Below are positions 9,117 to 17,843 of a stretch of DNA of 64,000 nucleotides, in pieces. A program made the translations under genes and the position numbers. Where the stretch lies: NCBI RefSeq assembly GCF_028776105.2, contig NZ_CP145606.1:682001-746000 (forward strand), in the 5' to 3' direction. Position 1 is the stretch's first letter. Every line of letters begins with the position of its first letter. The DNA comes from Neisseria leonii (GTDB taxonomy: Bacteria > Pseudomonadota > Gammaproteobacteria > Burkholderiales > Neisseriaceae). The notes below the pieces were generated by a model. That model had not been told where the DNA came from and made no database searches. It saw nothing but the letters and a program-made list of their open reading frames with translations.

Positions 9117-10172
9117 ATGGAAACCCGACCACTCGGCCGCAGCGGCATCCAAGTCAGCAAACTCTGCCTCGGCACCATGACCTGGGGCGAACAGAACAGC
9201 GAAAGCGAAGCGCACGAACAGCTCGATTTCGCGCTGGCCAACGGCATCAACTTTATCGATACCGCCGAAATGTATCCCGTTCCGCCAAATCGCCACACCT
9301 ACACCTTTACCGAACAATACATCGGCAACTGGATACAGCGTCGCAGACGGCGTGATGATTTCGTGCTCGCCAGCAAAATCGCCGGCCCCACGTCCGCCAA
9401 CAAAATGGAAAACTATATCCGGGGCGGCAACGACTTTTCCCGTGCGCAAATCATCGAAGCCTGCAACGCCAGCCTCAAACGCCTGAAAACCGACTATATC
9501 GACCTCTACCAACTGCACTGGCCGGAGCGCGGAACCAACTTTTTCGGCAGGCTCGGCCTGAGCGACATCGATACCGCCCTGCCGTTCACCCCGTTTGAAG
9601 AAATCGCCGACACCTTGGGCGACTTGGTCAAACAGGGCAAAATCCGCGCCTACGGCTTATCCAACGAAACCGCATGGGGTGCCATGCGCTACTTGAACGC
9701 CCACGAACACAAACCCGGACACCGCCCGCGTCCCGCTTCCGTGCAAAACCCCTATAATCTGCTCAACCGCAGCTATGAGGTCGGTTTAAGCGAAGTCTCC
9801 CTGCGCGAAGACATTCCGCTGCTGGCCTATTCGCCGCTGGCCTTCGGCGTGTTGAGCGGCAAATACCGCCACGGCGCACTGCCCGAAAACAGCCGCCTCG
9901 CCCTGTATCCCCGCTTTGGGCGTTACAGCAATCCGCAGGGACTGGCGGCGGTCGAGCGTTACGCCGCCGTGGCACAAGAAGCAGGCATCAGCCTGACCAC
10001 GCTGGCACTGGCCTTTGTCAGCAGCCGCCGTTTTGTCGCCAGCAATATTATCGGTGCCACCAACCTGAACCAGCTGGCCGAAAATATCGCCGCCGGACAA
10101 GCCGAACTGTCAGCCGACACCTTGGCCGCCATCGATGCGGTACACACCGAAATCAGCAACCCCTGCCCCTAA
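9117..10172 (+). CDS. tas: NADP(H)-dependent aldo-keto reductase, Tas-like
   Basis: Soluble aldo/keto reductase close to E. coli Tas: LCLGTMTWGEQNSESEAHEQ, INFIDTAEMYPVPP (catalytic Asp and Tyr), DLYQLHWPERGTNFFGRLG, QNPYNLLNRSYEVGLSEVS and NIIGATNLNQL match across the full length (351 aa). The frame is open further up to 9030, but AAAAGGAAAA before the ATG at 9117 fixes the start after the previous stop. The physiological substrate is unknown. Confidence 0.9.
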   Translation: METRPLGRSGIQVSKLCLGTMTWGEQNSESEAHEQLDFALANGINFIDTAEMYPVPPNRHTYTFTEQYIGNWIQRRRRRDDFVLASKIAGPTSANKMENYIRGGNDFSRAQIIEACNASLKRLKTDYIDLYQLHWPERGTNFFGRLGLSDIDTALPFTPFEEIADTLGDLVKQGKIRAYGLSNETAWGAMRYLNAHEHKPGHRPRPASVQNPYNLLNRSYEVGLSEVSLREDIPLLAYSPLAFGVLSGKYRHGALPENSRLALYPRFGRYSNPQGLAAVERYAAVAQEAGISLTTLALAFVSSRRFVASNIIGATNLNQLAENIAAGQAELSADTLAAIDAVHTEISNPCP

Positions 10173-10328
10173 ACCATTAACAGGCCGTCTGAAAATCCCC
10201 ATTCGGATTACCCGTGCGGCAACATACGCTGCGGTCATTGTGCATAAAAAACTGCTGAAAGCAGCCTGCCGCAACCGAATCCGAATCCACCCGTTTTTCA
10301 GACGGCCTATCACCCACCGCAAAACATC

Positions 10329-11141
10329 ATGGCACATTACGCAATCGGCGATCTGCAAGGCTGTTTCGAACCGCTGCAACGCCTGCTCGCACAAATCGGC
10401 TTCTCCCACAGCCGCGATACCCTCTGGCTGACGGGCGATTTAATCAACCGCGGCCCCCAATCGCTCGAATGCCTGCAATTCTGCATGGCACACGAAGGCA
10501 GCGTACAAACCGTACTCGGCAACCACGACCTGCACCTGCTCGCCCTGATGCACGGCCACGGCAGAATCAAGCGCGGCGACACCATCGCCGACCTGCTGAC
10601 CCACCCCGAAGCGGAACGCATCAAAAACTGGCTGCTGCGCCAACCGCTGCTGCGCCGGCACCAAAACTACCTGCTGGTGCACGCCGGTCTGCTGCCGCAA
10701 TGGACGGCACAACAGGCCGCCGCGCTGGCCGCCGAAGTCGAAACCGTTTTACAGTCGGATCGGGCCGATGCCTTTTTCGCCCGAATGTACGGCAACCTGC
10801 CCGACCAATGGCACGACAATTTACAGGGATTCGACCGTCTGCGCCTGATTACCAACGTCTTTACCCGTATGCGCGCACTCACTTTCGACAACACGCCCGA
10901 TTACAGCTTCAAAGGCACGCTTGCCGATATGCCCGGCCACCTGCGTGCGTGGTTTGAAGCCCCCGGCCGCCGCCACACCGACCACACCGTCGTTTTCGGC
11001 CACTGGTCGGCTCTCGGTTACCTCGATGACAAACACGTCATCGCACTTGACACCGGCGCCGTCTGGGGCGGCCGCCTGACGGCCGTCGATTTGTCCGACC
11101 GCACAATCAGCCAGACAGCGGGAACCGCCAAGGCCGTCTGA
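10329..11141 (+). CDS. apaH: Symmetrical bis(5'-nucleosyl)-tetraphosphatase
   Basis: Hydrolyses Ap4A to two ADP, and can remove Np4 caps from RNA. The metallophosphoesterase motifs are complete: GDLQGC, GDLINRGPQSLE and LGNHDLHLLAL, with the later HAGLLPQW and FGHWSALG; 270 residues. Two separate DUSs occupy the 156-base gap after tas. It is the last host gene before the Mu-like prophage, whose predicted end lies 93 bases downstream. Confidence 0.96.
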   Translation: MAHYAIGDLQGCFEPLQRLLAQIGFSHSRDTLWLTGDLINRGPQSLECLQFCMAHEGSVQTVLGNHDLHLLALMHGHGRIKRGDTIADLLTHPEAERIKNWLLRQPLLRRHQNYLLVHAGLLPQWTAQQAAALAAEVETVLQSDRADAFFARMYGNLPDQWHDNLQGFDRLRLITNVFTRMRALTFDNTPDYSFKGTLADMPGHLRAWFEAPGRRHTDHTVVFGHWSALGYLDDKHVIALDTGAVWGGRLTAVDLSDRTISQTAGTAKAV

Positions 11142-11234
11142 AAGCCAACAGATAATCTCCGTCAAGGAAAACAGCCGATTACTAAATCAAATGGATACAT
11201 CGCCAACCGGATACCGGTCCGCCCCCCAATATTG

Positions 11235-11357
11235 TGTAACGCGCTCTTAGCTTTTGCACCGTTTTCCACTAGCTTTTGCATCAATGGTAAAGACTGGCTG
11301 AATATCTGTTGCGGATATTCAGCCAGCTTTTTTCAAGGTAATACGAACGTTTTTTGA
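11235..11357 (+). other. Prophage right end with transposase-binding sites
   Basis: From the terminal TGT at 11235, sites lie at 11247-11258 (TTAGCTTTTGCA) and 11269-11280 (CTAGCTTTTGCA), 22 bp apart as for Mu R1 and R2. A third element, CGAACGTTTTTTGA at 11344-11357, recurs at the other end. Binding by the prophage transposase is inferred from the arrangement. Confidence 0.7.
11294..11334 (+). terminator. Strong hairpin inside the prophage right end
   Basis: A perfect 13-bp stem (CTGGCTGAATATC, 7-base loop) is followed by CTTTTTT on the plus strand. It would stop rightward transcription coming from apaH before it runs antisense into the phage late genes. Confidence 0.75.
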
Positions 11358-11511
11358 ACCGATACTTAGAATCCGGCACGGCCGCGTTTACCGCCGCTCG
11401 GTACCGGACGGAACCGCGTGCTGTTTCGCCCGCAATGCCAGCGAATGCGGGCTGTGGCGGTGCGGTTCGGGCAGGCCCAGTACGGCGGCGCACCATTCGC
11501 TGCAGGTGTTT

Positions 11512-11536
11512 GTCGGATACGGAGTATCCGACCTAC
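11512..11536. repeat. Palindromic TCGGATAC repeat, single copy
   Basis: GTCGGATAC and GTATCCGACCTAC form one half of the dispersed GTAGGTCGGAT family that is clustered at 34.6-35.9 kb. Confidence 0.7.
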
Positions 11537-11573
11537 GGCAACTACGGCAACGGCGCGGGTTTCAGACGGCCGT

Positions 11574-12329
11574 TCAGGCCGTTTCGGGCAGGGTAAACGC
11601 GATTTCCACGGCTTCGGCGGCTTCGGCCGTTTGCGCCGCTTCGATGCGGGTTTCCAAGGCCTGCCGCTGGCCTGCGGTGTGGGCGGCCAGTTGCTCGTAG
11701 GCCAGTGTTTTGCGCAGGGCGGCGGCTTTGAGGATGCCGGCGGGAATACCCCGTGCGGCGGCGATGCCGTCCAATACGGGGGTGGCCGCGCTGTTGTCGG
11801 CCGCCCAGGCTTTGGCTTCGGTGCCCTGAATAATCCAGCTCTGGATTTCGTAGGCGGGGACTTTGTCGGCGCCGACAGCCGCGTCGATATGGGCTTGGGC
11901 GGCGCGGGAGAGTTCGGCCAGTCTGCGCTTTTTGGCTTCGGCCAGTGCGGCGGCGGCCAGTTCGGCGGCGCGTTTTTTGTTCTCCACCCAGCGGCCGTCC
12001 TGCCAGTCGTGGGCGGGGGACGGGCGCGGTTCGAGGGTCAGGCCGTCTGAAAGTGCGCCTACGGTATCGATGACGACGGCTTGGCCGTCGCCGGTGCGGT
12101 AGGCGGTGCGGCCGCGTAAATCTTCGATGTAGTCCCAGCTTTGTGTTCCGGTATTCCAGCGGGCGGCGAAACCTTCGCGGGTTTCGGGCGGTTCGGCATC
12201 GATGCAGCCTGCGGGCATCAGGTAGCTGCCGTCGCGGGTGTAGATGTCCAGTTCGGCTGTGGTTCGGCCGAGGTAGAGGCCGTCTGCGTCGAGTTGGCAG
12301 ACGGGTTTTTGCCATTGGATTTGCGTCAT
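11574..12329 (-). CDS. Tail fibre assembly-like protein
   Basis: A 251-residue protein, last gene of the late operon at the prophage right end. Residues about 1-115 look like the tail-fibre-assembly/DUF4376 type found beside fibre genes (PSPAHDWQDGRWVENKK is typical), followed by an Ala-rich helical region and a domain with AYEIQSWIIQGTEAKAW. Such proteins help fold or attach the fibre. GGACAAAAC precedes the ATG. No invertible segment is attached. Confidence 0.75.
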   Translation of the reverse strand: MTQIQWQKPVCQLDADGLYLGRTTAELDIYTRDGSYLMPAGCIDAEPPETREGFAARWNTGTQSWDYIEDLRGRTAYRTGDGQAVVIDTVGALSDGLTLEPRPSPAHDWQDGRWVENKKRAAELAAAALAEAKKRRLAELSRAAQAHIDAAVGADKVPAYEIQSWIIQGTEAKAWAADNSAATPVLDGIAAARGIPAGILKAAALRKTLAYEQLAAHTAGQRQALETRIEAAQTAEAAEAVEIAFTLPETA

Positions 12330-12371
12330 GATGTTTTGTCCTTTCGGGTGGTTTTTGGGGTTTCAGACGGC

Positions 12372-13955
12372 CTAGATTTTGATGCAGGCCAAGAGGGCCA
12401 CGTTGCGCGGGCGGGTCTCATGTGTGGCTTTGACGACGCGGGACGCGTCAAAGTCCATGACCCAGCCGCCGCGGCCGCCGCCGTCACCGTCCTGCTCGCC
12501 CTGATGGCGGCGCGCGAAGACGCCTGAGGGCAGTTGCGCCCAAGAAGCGGTCGGAATCACACCGGTAATATTCTCGATTGAGAAATCCTGCCATGTGCCG
12601 ATGCCGCGCCCGCCGTCGGCACCGCGCCCCGCGTCCCAGCCGCGGATAAATTCGCCGCGCAGGTCGGGCAGGTTGAAGGTAGTGCGGCCGTCGCCCGCGC
12701 CGTAGCGGGTGCCGATGGCGCGGTAAAGGTCGGCAAAGACGGTACGCGAAACGGCCGCGCCGTCGGCACGCAGCCAGCCCGCCGGTGCGCTGTCGGCGGC
12801 AAAATAGATAACGGTGCCGGGCGGGACGCCGTCTGTACGGCGGGCGAAGTATTCGTGCAGCCAGCCGTAGGTGTGGTGGCGCAGGCCGTCTGCGGTTACC
12901 AGCAGGCCTTCCACACGCCGGTCTTGGTCGGCGCGCCCTGCGGGGGTCAGGTGCAGGGCGACGGCGTATTCGCCCGCATCCGCTCCGGCTTTAATCTGCA
13001 TACCGCCTTTAATGACGCCCTGCACGGCACCGTCGAAGAAGGTGCTTTTACCGGCGGCGGTGTTGTCGGCGACAAAGCCCGCCCAGTCGCCGCCGTAGGA
13101 CACGCGCAGCGGGCCGGCAACCGTGCCGCCCGTTTTATCCAGCTTGGTGTCCAAATCGGTGCGGCGGGCGAAGTATTCGTGCAGGTGGCCGTAGCTGCGG
13201 TGGTGCAGGCCGTCTGCGGAAACGGTCAGGGCATCGACGCGGCGGTCGCGCGCGGCATCGCCGGCCGCCGTGGCCTGAATCACAAAGTTGTAGCTGCCGC
13301 CGCCGGCCGCGCGCACCTGCATGCCGCCTTTGTAGATGTCCCGCACGGAGACGGTGAAAAAGCCGTGTTTGTCGGCTTCCCCGTTGTTGATGGTGAGGCC
13401 GGCCCAGTTGCCGTTGTAGGACAGGGTCAGCGGGCCGGTCAGAGTACCGCCGGTTTTGTCGAGTTTGCCGTCCAGTCCCGAGGCGGCTTCAAGGGCTTTG
13501 GTATAGGCCTGCCGCACGGCATTGGGCGTGGCCGCTTCGGTTTGGCTGGTGCCGGTAACCGAATCGTTCAGGCGCACGATGCCCGCCCGCGTGGTGCTGG
13601 CGGTGTCGATGGCGTGGCTGTGGCCGGTGGCGGTGGTGCCGTTGGTGCTGGCGGCGGTGATGGTGGACGGGTTGCCCAGCGAAATGGTGCGGCTGCCGCT
13701 CAAATTGCCGCCGCCGATTAAGCCGTTGCCGGCGGTGATGAAGGTGGTTTTGCTTACCGCCTGTCCGAGTGCGCTGCTGATCAGACGGTAAATCTGGTTG
13801 GGTGTGCCGGGAACGGGTTCGCTGCCGAAACCGCGGATCAGGCCGACCAGTTCGTCCTGTACGGCGTTGAGCCAGTCGGCGGTCACGACGGTGCCGAGTA
13901 CGTCGCGGCCGTTGCCGTCGGCAAAGCGTTTGTCTTGGGTGTTAATCTCGCGCAT
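12372..13955 (-). CDS. Tail fibre with duplicated module and collar domain
   Basis: A 527-residue receptor-binding tail fibre. The N-terminal ~60 residues are the Mu-type attachment part. Two modules of about 105 residues repeat at about 164-267 and 271-375, each running from KLDKTGGT through GP-L-SY-G-WAG, the KGGMQ segment and LHEYFARRTD. The C-terminus is a tail-collar domain (PPGTVIYFAADSAPAGWLRADG, NLPDLRGEFIRGWD). ACGGAG lies 6 bases before the ATG at 13955; the open frame continues further up inside gp48, but that part overlaps the previous gene. Confidence 0.88.
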   Translation of the reverse strand: MREINTQDKRFADGNGRDVLGTVVTADWLNAVQDELVGLIRGFGSEPVPGTPNQIYRLISSALGQAVSKTTFITAGNGLIGGGNLSGSRTISLGNPSTITAASTNGTTATGHSHAIDTASTTRAGIVRLNDSVTGTSQTEAATPNAVRQAYTKALEAASGLDGKLDKTGGTLTGPLTLSYNGNWAGLTINNGEADKHGFFTVSVRDIYKGGMQVRAAGGGSYNFVIQATAAGDAARDRRVDALTVSADGLHHRSYGHLHEYFARRTDLDTKLDKTGGTVAGPLRVSYGGDWAGFVADNTAAGKSTFFDGAVQGVIKGGMQIKAGADAGEYAVALHLTPAGRADQDRRVEGLLVTADGLRHHTYGWLHEYFARRTDGVPPGTVIYFAADSAPAGWLRADGAAVSRTVFADLYRAIGTRYGAGDGRTTFNLPDLRGEFIRGWDAGRGADGGRGIGTWQDFSIENITGVIPTASWAQLPSGVFARRHQGEQDGDGGGRGGWVMDFDASRVVKATHETRPRNVALLACIKI

Positions 13956-14520
13956 GTTCTGCTCCGTAGGTAAAGCCGACCCAGGTGTGGGCGGGTTTGA
14001 GGTCTTCAAAAATGCTTTCAATCACATCGTCGGCATATTCGGACAGGCGGCCGCCGGCCGTACCGGCTCCGGCACGGAACAGCCAGATGCGCTGGCTGCT
14101 GCCCTGCACATGGACGCGCCATGTCCAGATGATGTCTTCGGGGGCAATCCTGTCGCCTGCGCGGTTCTGCCCCGCGCGGAAAGGCTGCGGTTCTTCGATG
14201 CGGATGCGGTAGCCCGCCGCTTCGGCCAGCCGGATAAAGTAGGGAATGCTCAATCCGCCCGTGGCGTTGATTTTGGCGAGAACGGCCGCGCGCCGCTGCG
14301 GATAGGATTGGCCGCTGCCGTTTAAACCGAGCAGGCGTTCCCAGTCGGGCAAGGCATCGCCTGCCGTGCGCGGATCCATGGCATTCAGTACTTGTGTGGC
14401 AGAATCCGCTATGTTATTGAGCACCCGGGCATCGATTCTCGCCTGATTACGTATTTTCAGAGCATTGCGCGCATAGGATACCGGCGGCAGCAAGCCCAAT
14501 AAGGTATCGGTATAGTCCAT
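13942..14520 (-). CDS. Baseplate/tail protein, Mu gp48 (YmfQ/DUF2313)
   Basis: A 192-residue protein matching the gp48 family: start MDYTDTLLGLLPPVSYA, DWERLLGLN, YPQRRAAVLAKINATGGLSI and the C-terminal LKPAHTWVGFTYG. It closes the baseplate module before the fibre. Its ATG overlaps the stop of the baseplate J gene and its end overlaps the fibre start, so translation is coupled on both sides. Confidence 0.88.
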   Translation of the reverse strand: MDYTDTLLGLLPPVSYARNALKIRNQARIDARVLNNIADSATQVLNAMDPRTAGDALPDWERLLGLNGSGQSYPQRRAAVLAKINATGGLSIPYFIRLAEAAGYRIRIEEPQPFRAGQNRAGDRIAPEDIIWTWRVHVQGSSQRIWLFRAGAGTAGGRLSEYADDVIESIFEDLKPAHTWVGFTYGAEHARD

Positions 14521-15569
14521 TACATTGCGGTTACAGTAATCTGCCCCAATTTAAACCACTCAATACGCCTCAGCATCTCAGCGTTGCGGTTAGCGGCAGG
14601 GCTGGTTAAACGGCGGTCGGCAATACCGTCCGCATTGCTGATAGCGGCCTCAATTTGCGATACAATCAGGCCGTCCCCGGGTATCAGTGTGTTAAAGTAT
14701 TCGGTCAAAGCCGTTTCTATACGTTCTTTTGCCGTCGGCAGATCAATGCCGTCTGTTCTAACCTGTACGGTAACCGGCACGGTCGTTACATCAGGCTTGA
14801 ATACCAAGCTGCTTTTGGCTGTTACCGGCCGCATTTCGTCAATATAGGCTTGAACTCTTCCAATCACTTCATCGCTTGGCATACCGCCAGCGGAAGTAAC
14901 GGCAATATCTACGGTTCCGAGGCCGCGCCGCAGCGGATAAACATAGGCCGAAGTCACGCCGTCTACATTGAGTGCCCAGTTTTTATAATCGTTCCGGTTT
15001 CCTCCTGCGGGTGGGCGGCGGATCAGTTCCAACAGTCTCGACAAGAGGGAAGCATCATTTTCGGTATCTGTTCCTCCTGCAGCCTGTATACGGCAATCTG
15101 CCGATACACCGGCTGACGGTGCCATAAGCTGTCCTGCGGTGTCGGTAGCGTTGGCGGCTGAGCCGGCAGTGTCGGCAATAATCGGCACTTCGGTTTGGCC
15201 ATCGCTGCCGATTTGTGCTGCTTCAGTAGTACGGTAAAAACGGCTGCCTGCCCTGATTTGTGTTCCTGCCGGTACGTGTGCGCCGACATTGCCGCAGATC
15301 ACTGCACTGCCTGCGGCAGTAGTCGGACTGCGGCGGCGCAAGCCTCGCAGAGACGCGTGCCGTTCCAAATACTCACTGTCGGCAGTATCCGGAAAAATTT
15401 GCTGTGCCATCCACACCTGATGTGCATACTGGCCGACGGCGCAGCTGGCCAAGCGGCTGGCATGTACGAAATGGTCGCTGTCGGCAGAAATGTCGGCCGT
15501 AGGATCCAGAGAGCGTGTGTCGCGCAAAACGGCATCGCGGATTTCATCAAAAGTCGGTGTCTGAAACAT
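14520..15569 (-). CDS. Baseplate J-like protein, Mu gp47
   Basis: A 349-residue wedge component of the contractile-tail baseplate. MFQTPTFDEIRDAVLRDTRS starts the family pattern; the central ADTAGSAANATDTAG and NRNDYKNWALNVDGVTSAYVYP blocks are characteristic of baseplate J. Its DNA is noticeably less GC-rich than the fibre gene next to it. Confidence 0.93.
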   Translation of the reverse strand: MFQTPTFDEIRDAVLRDTRSLDPTADISADSDHFVHASRLASCAVGQYAHQVWMAQQIFPDTADSEYLERHASLRGLRRRSPTTAAGSAVICGNVGAHVPAGTQIRAGSRFYRTTEAAQIGSDGQTEVPIIADTAGSAANATDTAGQLMAPSAGVSADCRIQAAGGTDTENDASLLSRLLELIRRPPAGGNRNDYKNWALNVDGVTSAYVYPLRRGLGTVDIAVTSAGGMPSDEVIGRVQAYIDEMRPVTAKSSLVFKPDVTTVPVTVQVRTDGIDLPTAKERIETALTEYFNTLIPGDGLIVSQIEAAISNADGIADRRLTSPAANRNAEMLRRIEWFKLGQITVTAM

Positions 15570-15582
15570 CGTTAAACAGCCT

Positions 15583-15930
15583 TTAAATCACGGGGACTCT
15601 GTGCCGGTAATCGAATCCGCCGACAGCCGTCTGTACACTGATGTACAGCAGAACGCTGCCGTTACGCGGCTGCTCTGCCGATACAGTAATGCGTTCGGCA
15701 CGTCCGCTGTCGGTAATCGGCTGCAACGCTTCTTGGGCGTATTGTTCGGCCAATTGCGCTACTCTGGCCATATCTTTCTCGCGCTGCAAAAGATGCAGTT
15801 GCGACCCTAAGCTGCGGTCTGCCCACCAAGTACCCAAAGGCGTACGCAGGCGGATATAGACAGCGTTTTGCAGCGTGTCGGTTGTACGGCCGGTGTAATC
15901 TCCGGTCAGCGGATCTAACTCTTTATCCAT
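15583..15930 (-). CDS. Baseplate protein, Mu gp46 family
   Basis: A 115-residue protein of the GP46 family (W-like): LDPLTGDYTG, TDTLQNAVYIRLRTPLGTWWADRSLGS and the late SAEQPRNGSVLLYISVQTAVGGFDYRHRVPVI. It lies between gp45 and gp47 as in Mu. A 100-base gap carrying a DUS separates it from gp45. Confidence 0.9.
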   Translation of the reverse strand: MDKELDPLTGDYTGRTTDTLQNAVYIRLRTPLGTWWADRSLGSQLHLLQREKDMARVAQLAEQYAQEALQPITDSGRAERITVSAEQPRNGSVLLYISVQTAVGGFDYRHRVPVI

Positions 15931-16029
15931 GATGAGATTTTGCGCTTTTCAGACGGCCTTCCGAAGTGGAGGGTCTTCAATCCCGATAGGTCAAAAAAAG
16001 CAGCCCGGAGGCTGCTGAATGGTGCTGAA

Positions 16030-16674
16030 TTACGAAATGACATTACCTGTTTCGGCACCATTGGTTTCGCTGTGCCTGTGGCCGGCACCGATGTCCACAC
16101 CGTTGTTGCTGATGCTGCCCGTATTGGCGAAATCGCCCGTATGCGTGATGCTGCCGGTAAAGCTGGCACCGGCACCGCCGCGGACGGCCATGCCGCCGTT
16201 GCCGTTAATCTGCCCCTGCGCGGTCAGCTGTGCCGTACACTGTACATTCGGCGCGTCAACCGTCACGCCGCCCGGGGCGCGGATATTCAGCGTGTCGCAG
16301 TCGATTTCGATCAGACGGCCCTGCCTGAGTGTAATACTGCCGCCCGACTGGTCGTATACGGCCACTTCGCCCGCGGCCAGGCCTTTGATGCGGAAGCTGC
16401 CGTGTTCGGTGGCGACAATCACGCCGTGCGATGTTGCACCGCCCAAGGGAATCACGACTGCCTCCGTTCCTTCCGGCGGATGACTGGTAAAGCCGAACTG
16501 CTGCAAGTGTTCGACATCTTGCAGGACTTCATCGGCCAATCCGCCCAACTGCGCCCGCTGGACCGGCTCTTCTGATGCTATTCGGGTAATTTTTCCGCGA
16601 AACGCCGAACGTACCGCACTGCCCATACCGGCTGCGGCCTGTTTGGTTTTTTGCGCCAACTTCATCAAACTCAT
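16030..16674 (-). CDS. Baseplate assembly/spike protein, Mu gp45 (V)
   Basis: A 214-residue central spike protein. It holds DEVLQDVEHLQQFGFTSHPP, the OB-type stretch GTEAVVIPLGGATSHGVIVAT, then repeating short beta strands (VQCTAQLTAQGQINGNGGM) and a C-terminal HRHSETNG metal-binding pattern typical of membrane-piercing tips. It overlaps the P gene by four bases. Confidence 0.92.
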   Translation of the reverse strand: MSLMKLAQKTKQAAAGMGSAVRSAFRGKITRIASEEPVQRAQLGGLADEVLQDVEHLQQFGFTSHPPEGTEAVVIPLGGATSHGVIVATEHGSFRIKGLAAGEVAVYDQSGGSITLRQGRLIEIDCDTLNIRAPGGVTVDAPNVQCTAQLTAQGQINGNGGMAVRGGAGASFTGSITHTGDFANTGSISNNGVDIGAGHRHSETNGAETGNVIS

Positions 16675-17843
16675 TCAAATACCGCCGTTTCTTGGTTGGG
16701 GTTTCCGGCTGCTTTTGACTGCGGCCGTTTTTTTCTTTTGTCGGTTACCCCTTTTTTCTTCCCGCTGCGCTTCCGGGCAGCTTCGGATTTTTTCGGGTAA
16801 GCATCGGGTGTCCAGACACCGTCCTCTTTCAGACGCAGTTCAGTAGTTGTACCTCCCGCACGATTCAAACTGAAACGTCGGCCCATCAGGAAATAAACGG
16901 CATCTATGCCTTCTTCTTCGTCAATGACATGTACACGCTGACCGGGCCGCCACAATGTACCGGATTCGGTTTTGTGGTCGCCTACGGTAACCGTAAGCGT
17001 CAGCCCCTCCAACCGCCAGTCGGCCAACTGCTTTTTGGCCTGTTTCTGCAGTGCGGCCAGATTATCGGCATCGGATACCACTACCGTTTTCGGTTTGTGC
17101 AAGGTCATGGTCGGGTCGGTATAAACCCATTTGAGGTCGTGCCTGGCACTATTACCGCTGCGCCCGTGCGACTGCGCCAAAAAAGTGACTTCCGAAAAAC
17201 GGTTGTCACTGTCGCGCTCGGTACGGATGCGTTCGATATTGCGCCTCCGGTCGTTACGGCTCCAACACAATGTCGCTACCGGCTCCCCGGTATAGTCCGC
17301 ACCGCCGATAACCAGTGTGCCACCCGGCTCCATCCACGGATGCAGCCCGACCGAATTAGCCAATTTAGTGAGTGTCTGCCAGACGGTCTCGCCCGGCTCT
17401 ATATCGATTTTGTCCAGTACCGGGTTTTGTTCGGCACGTAATACCGTCTGTTTGATTTGCGGCCAGGGCGCAGTCAGTTTTCCGGCTGCGTCTAAAACCG
17501 TCATCCCTTTAATATTGATTTGGGGGGCGGAGCAGTCCACCAGCAGCCCTGCCAAATCCCTGCCGCTCAGACGCAGGCTGCGGCTGCCCTTGCCTTTATC
17601 GTGAAGCTGGCTGCCGATAATGCCGGTCAGAACCGTTTCTCCGTTGATGATGACTTCGCACGGCTCCCCACTGAGATCAGGCACTTCGTGGCCGTCAGGC
17701 AGGCCGAGATCAAAATCAAAACCGTCGGCGGGTATCAAAAAATCGCTGTCAATATCATAAGACAGCCAATGGCGGTGTTCCTGTGCACCGATGCGCACCA
17801 CTACTGTATTGCCGTAAGGATAAGGTTTATCGTGCATAGCCAT
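16671..17843 (-). CDS. Baseplate hub protein, Mu P (gp44)
   Basis: A 390-residue hub protein of the gpD/gp44 type: DFDLGLPDGHEVPDLSGEPC, LRLSGRDLAGLLVDCSAP, WQTLTKLANSVGLHPWMEPG and RPGQRVHVIDEEEGIDAVYF. The last 45 residues are strongly basic (KKSEAARKRSGKKKG) and look like a flexible tail. It starts inside the N gene and ends inside gp45, as in Mu. Confidence 0.9.
   Translation of the reverse strand: MAMHDKPYPYGNTVVVRIGAQEHRHWLSYDIDSDFLIPADGFDFDLGLPDGHEVPDLSGEPCEVIINGETVLTGIIGSQLHDKGKGSRSLRLSGRDLAGLLVDCSAPQINIKGMTVLDAAGKLTAPWPQIKQTVLRAEQNPVLDKIDIEPGETVWQTLTKLANSVGLHPWMEPGGTLVIGGADYTGEPVATLCWSRNDRRRNIERIRTERDSDNRFSEVTFLAQSHGRSGNSARHDLKWVYTDPTMTLHKPKTVVVSDADNLAALQKQAKKQLADWRLEGLTLTVTVGDHKTESGTLWRPGQRVHVIDEEEGIDAVYFLMGRRFSLNRAGGTTTELRLKEDGVWTPDAYPKKSEAARKRSGKKKGVTDKRKKRPQSKAAGNPNQETAVFE

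Noticed and set aside
11281..11496. Possible mom-like or other gene between the tail fibre genes and the prophage end
   Set aside because: The only frames lack start signals and overlap the terminator hairpin and end sites.
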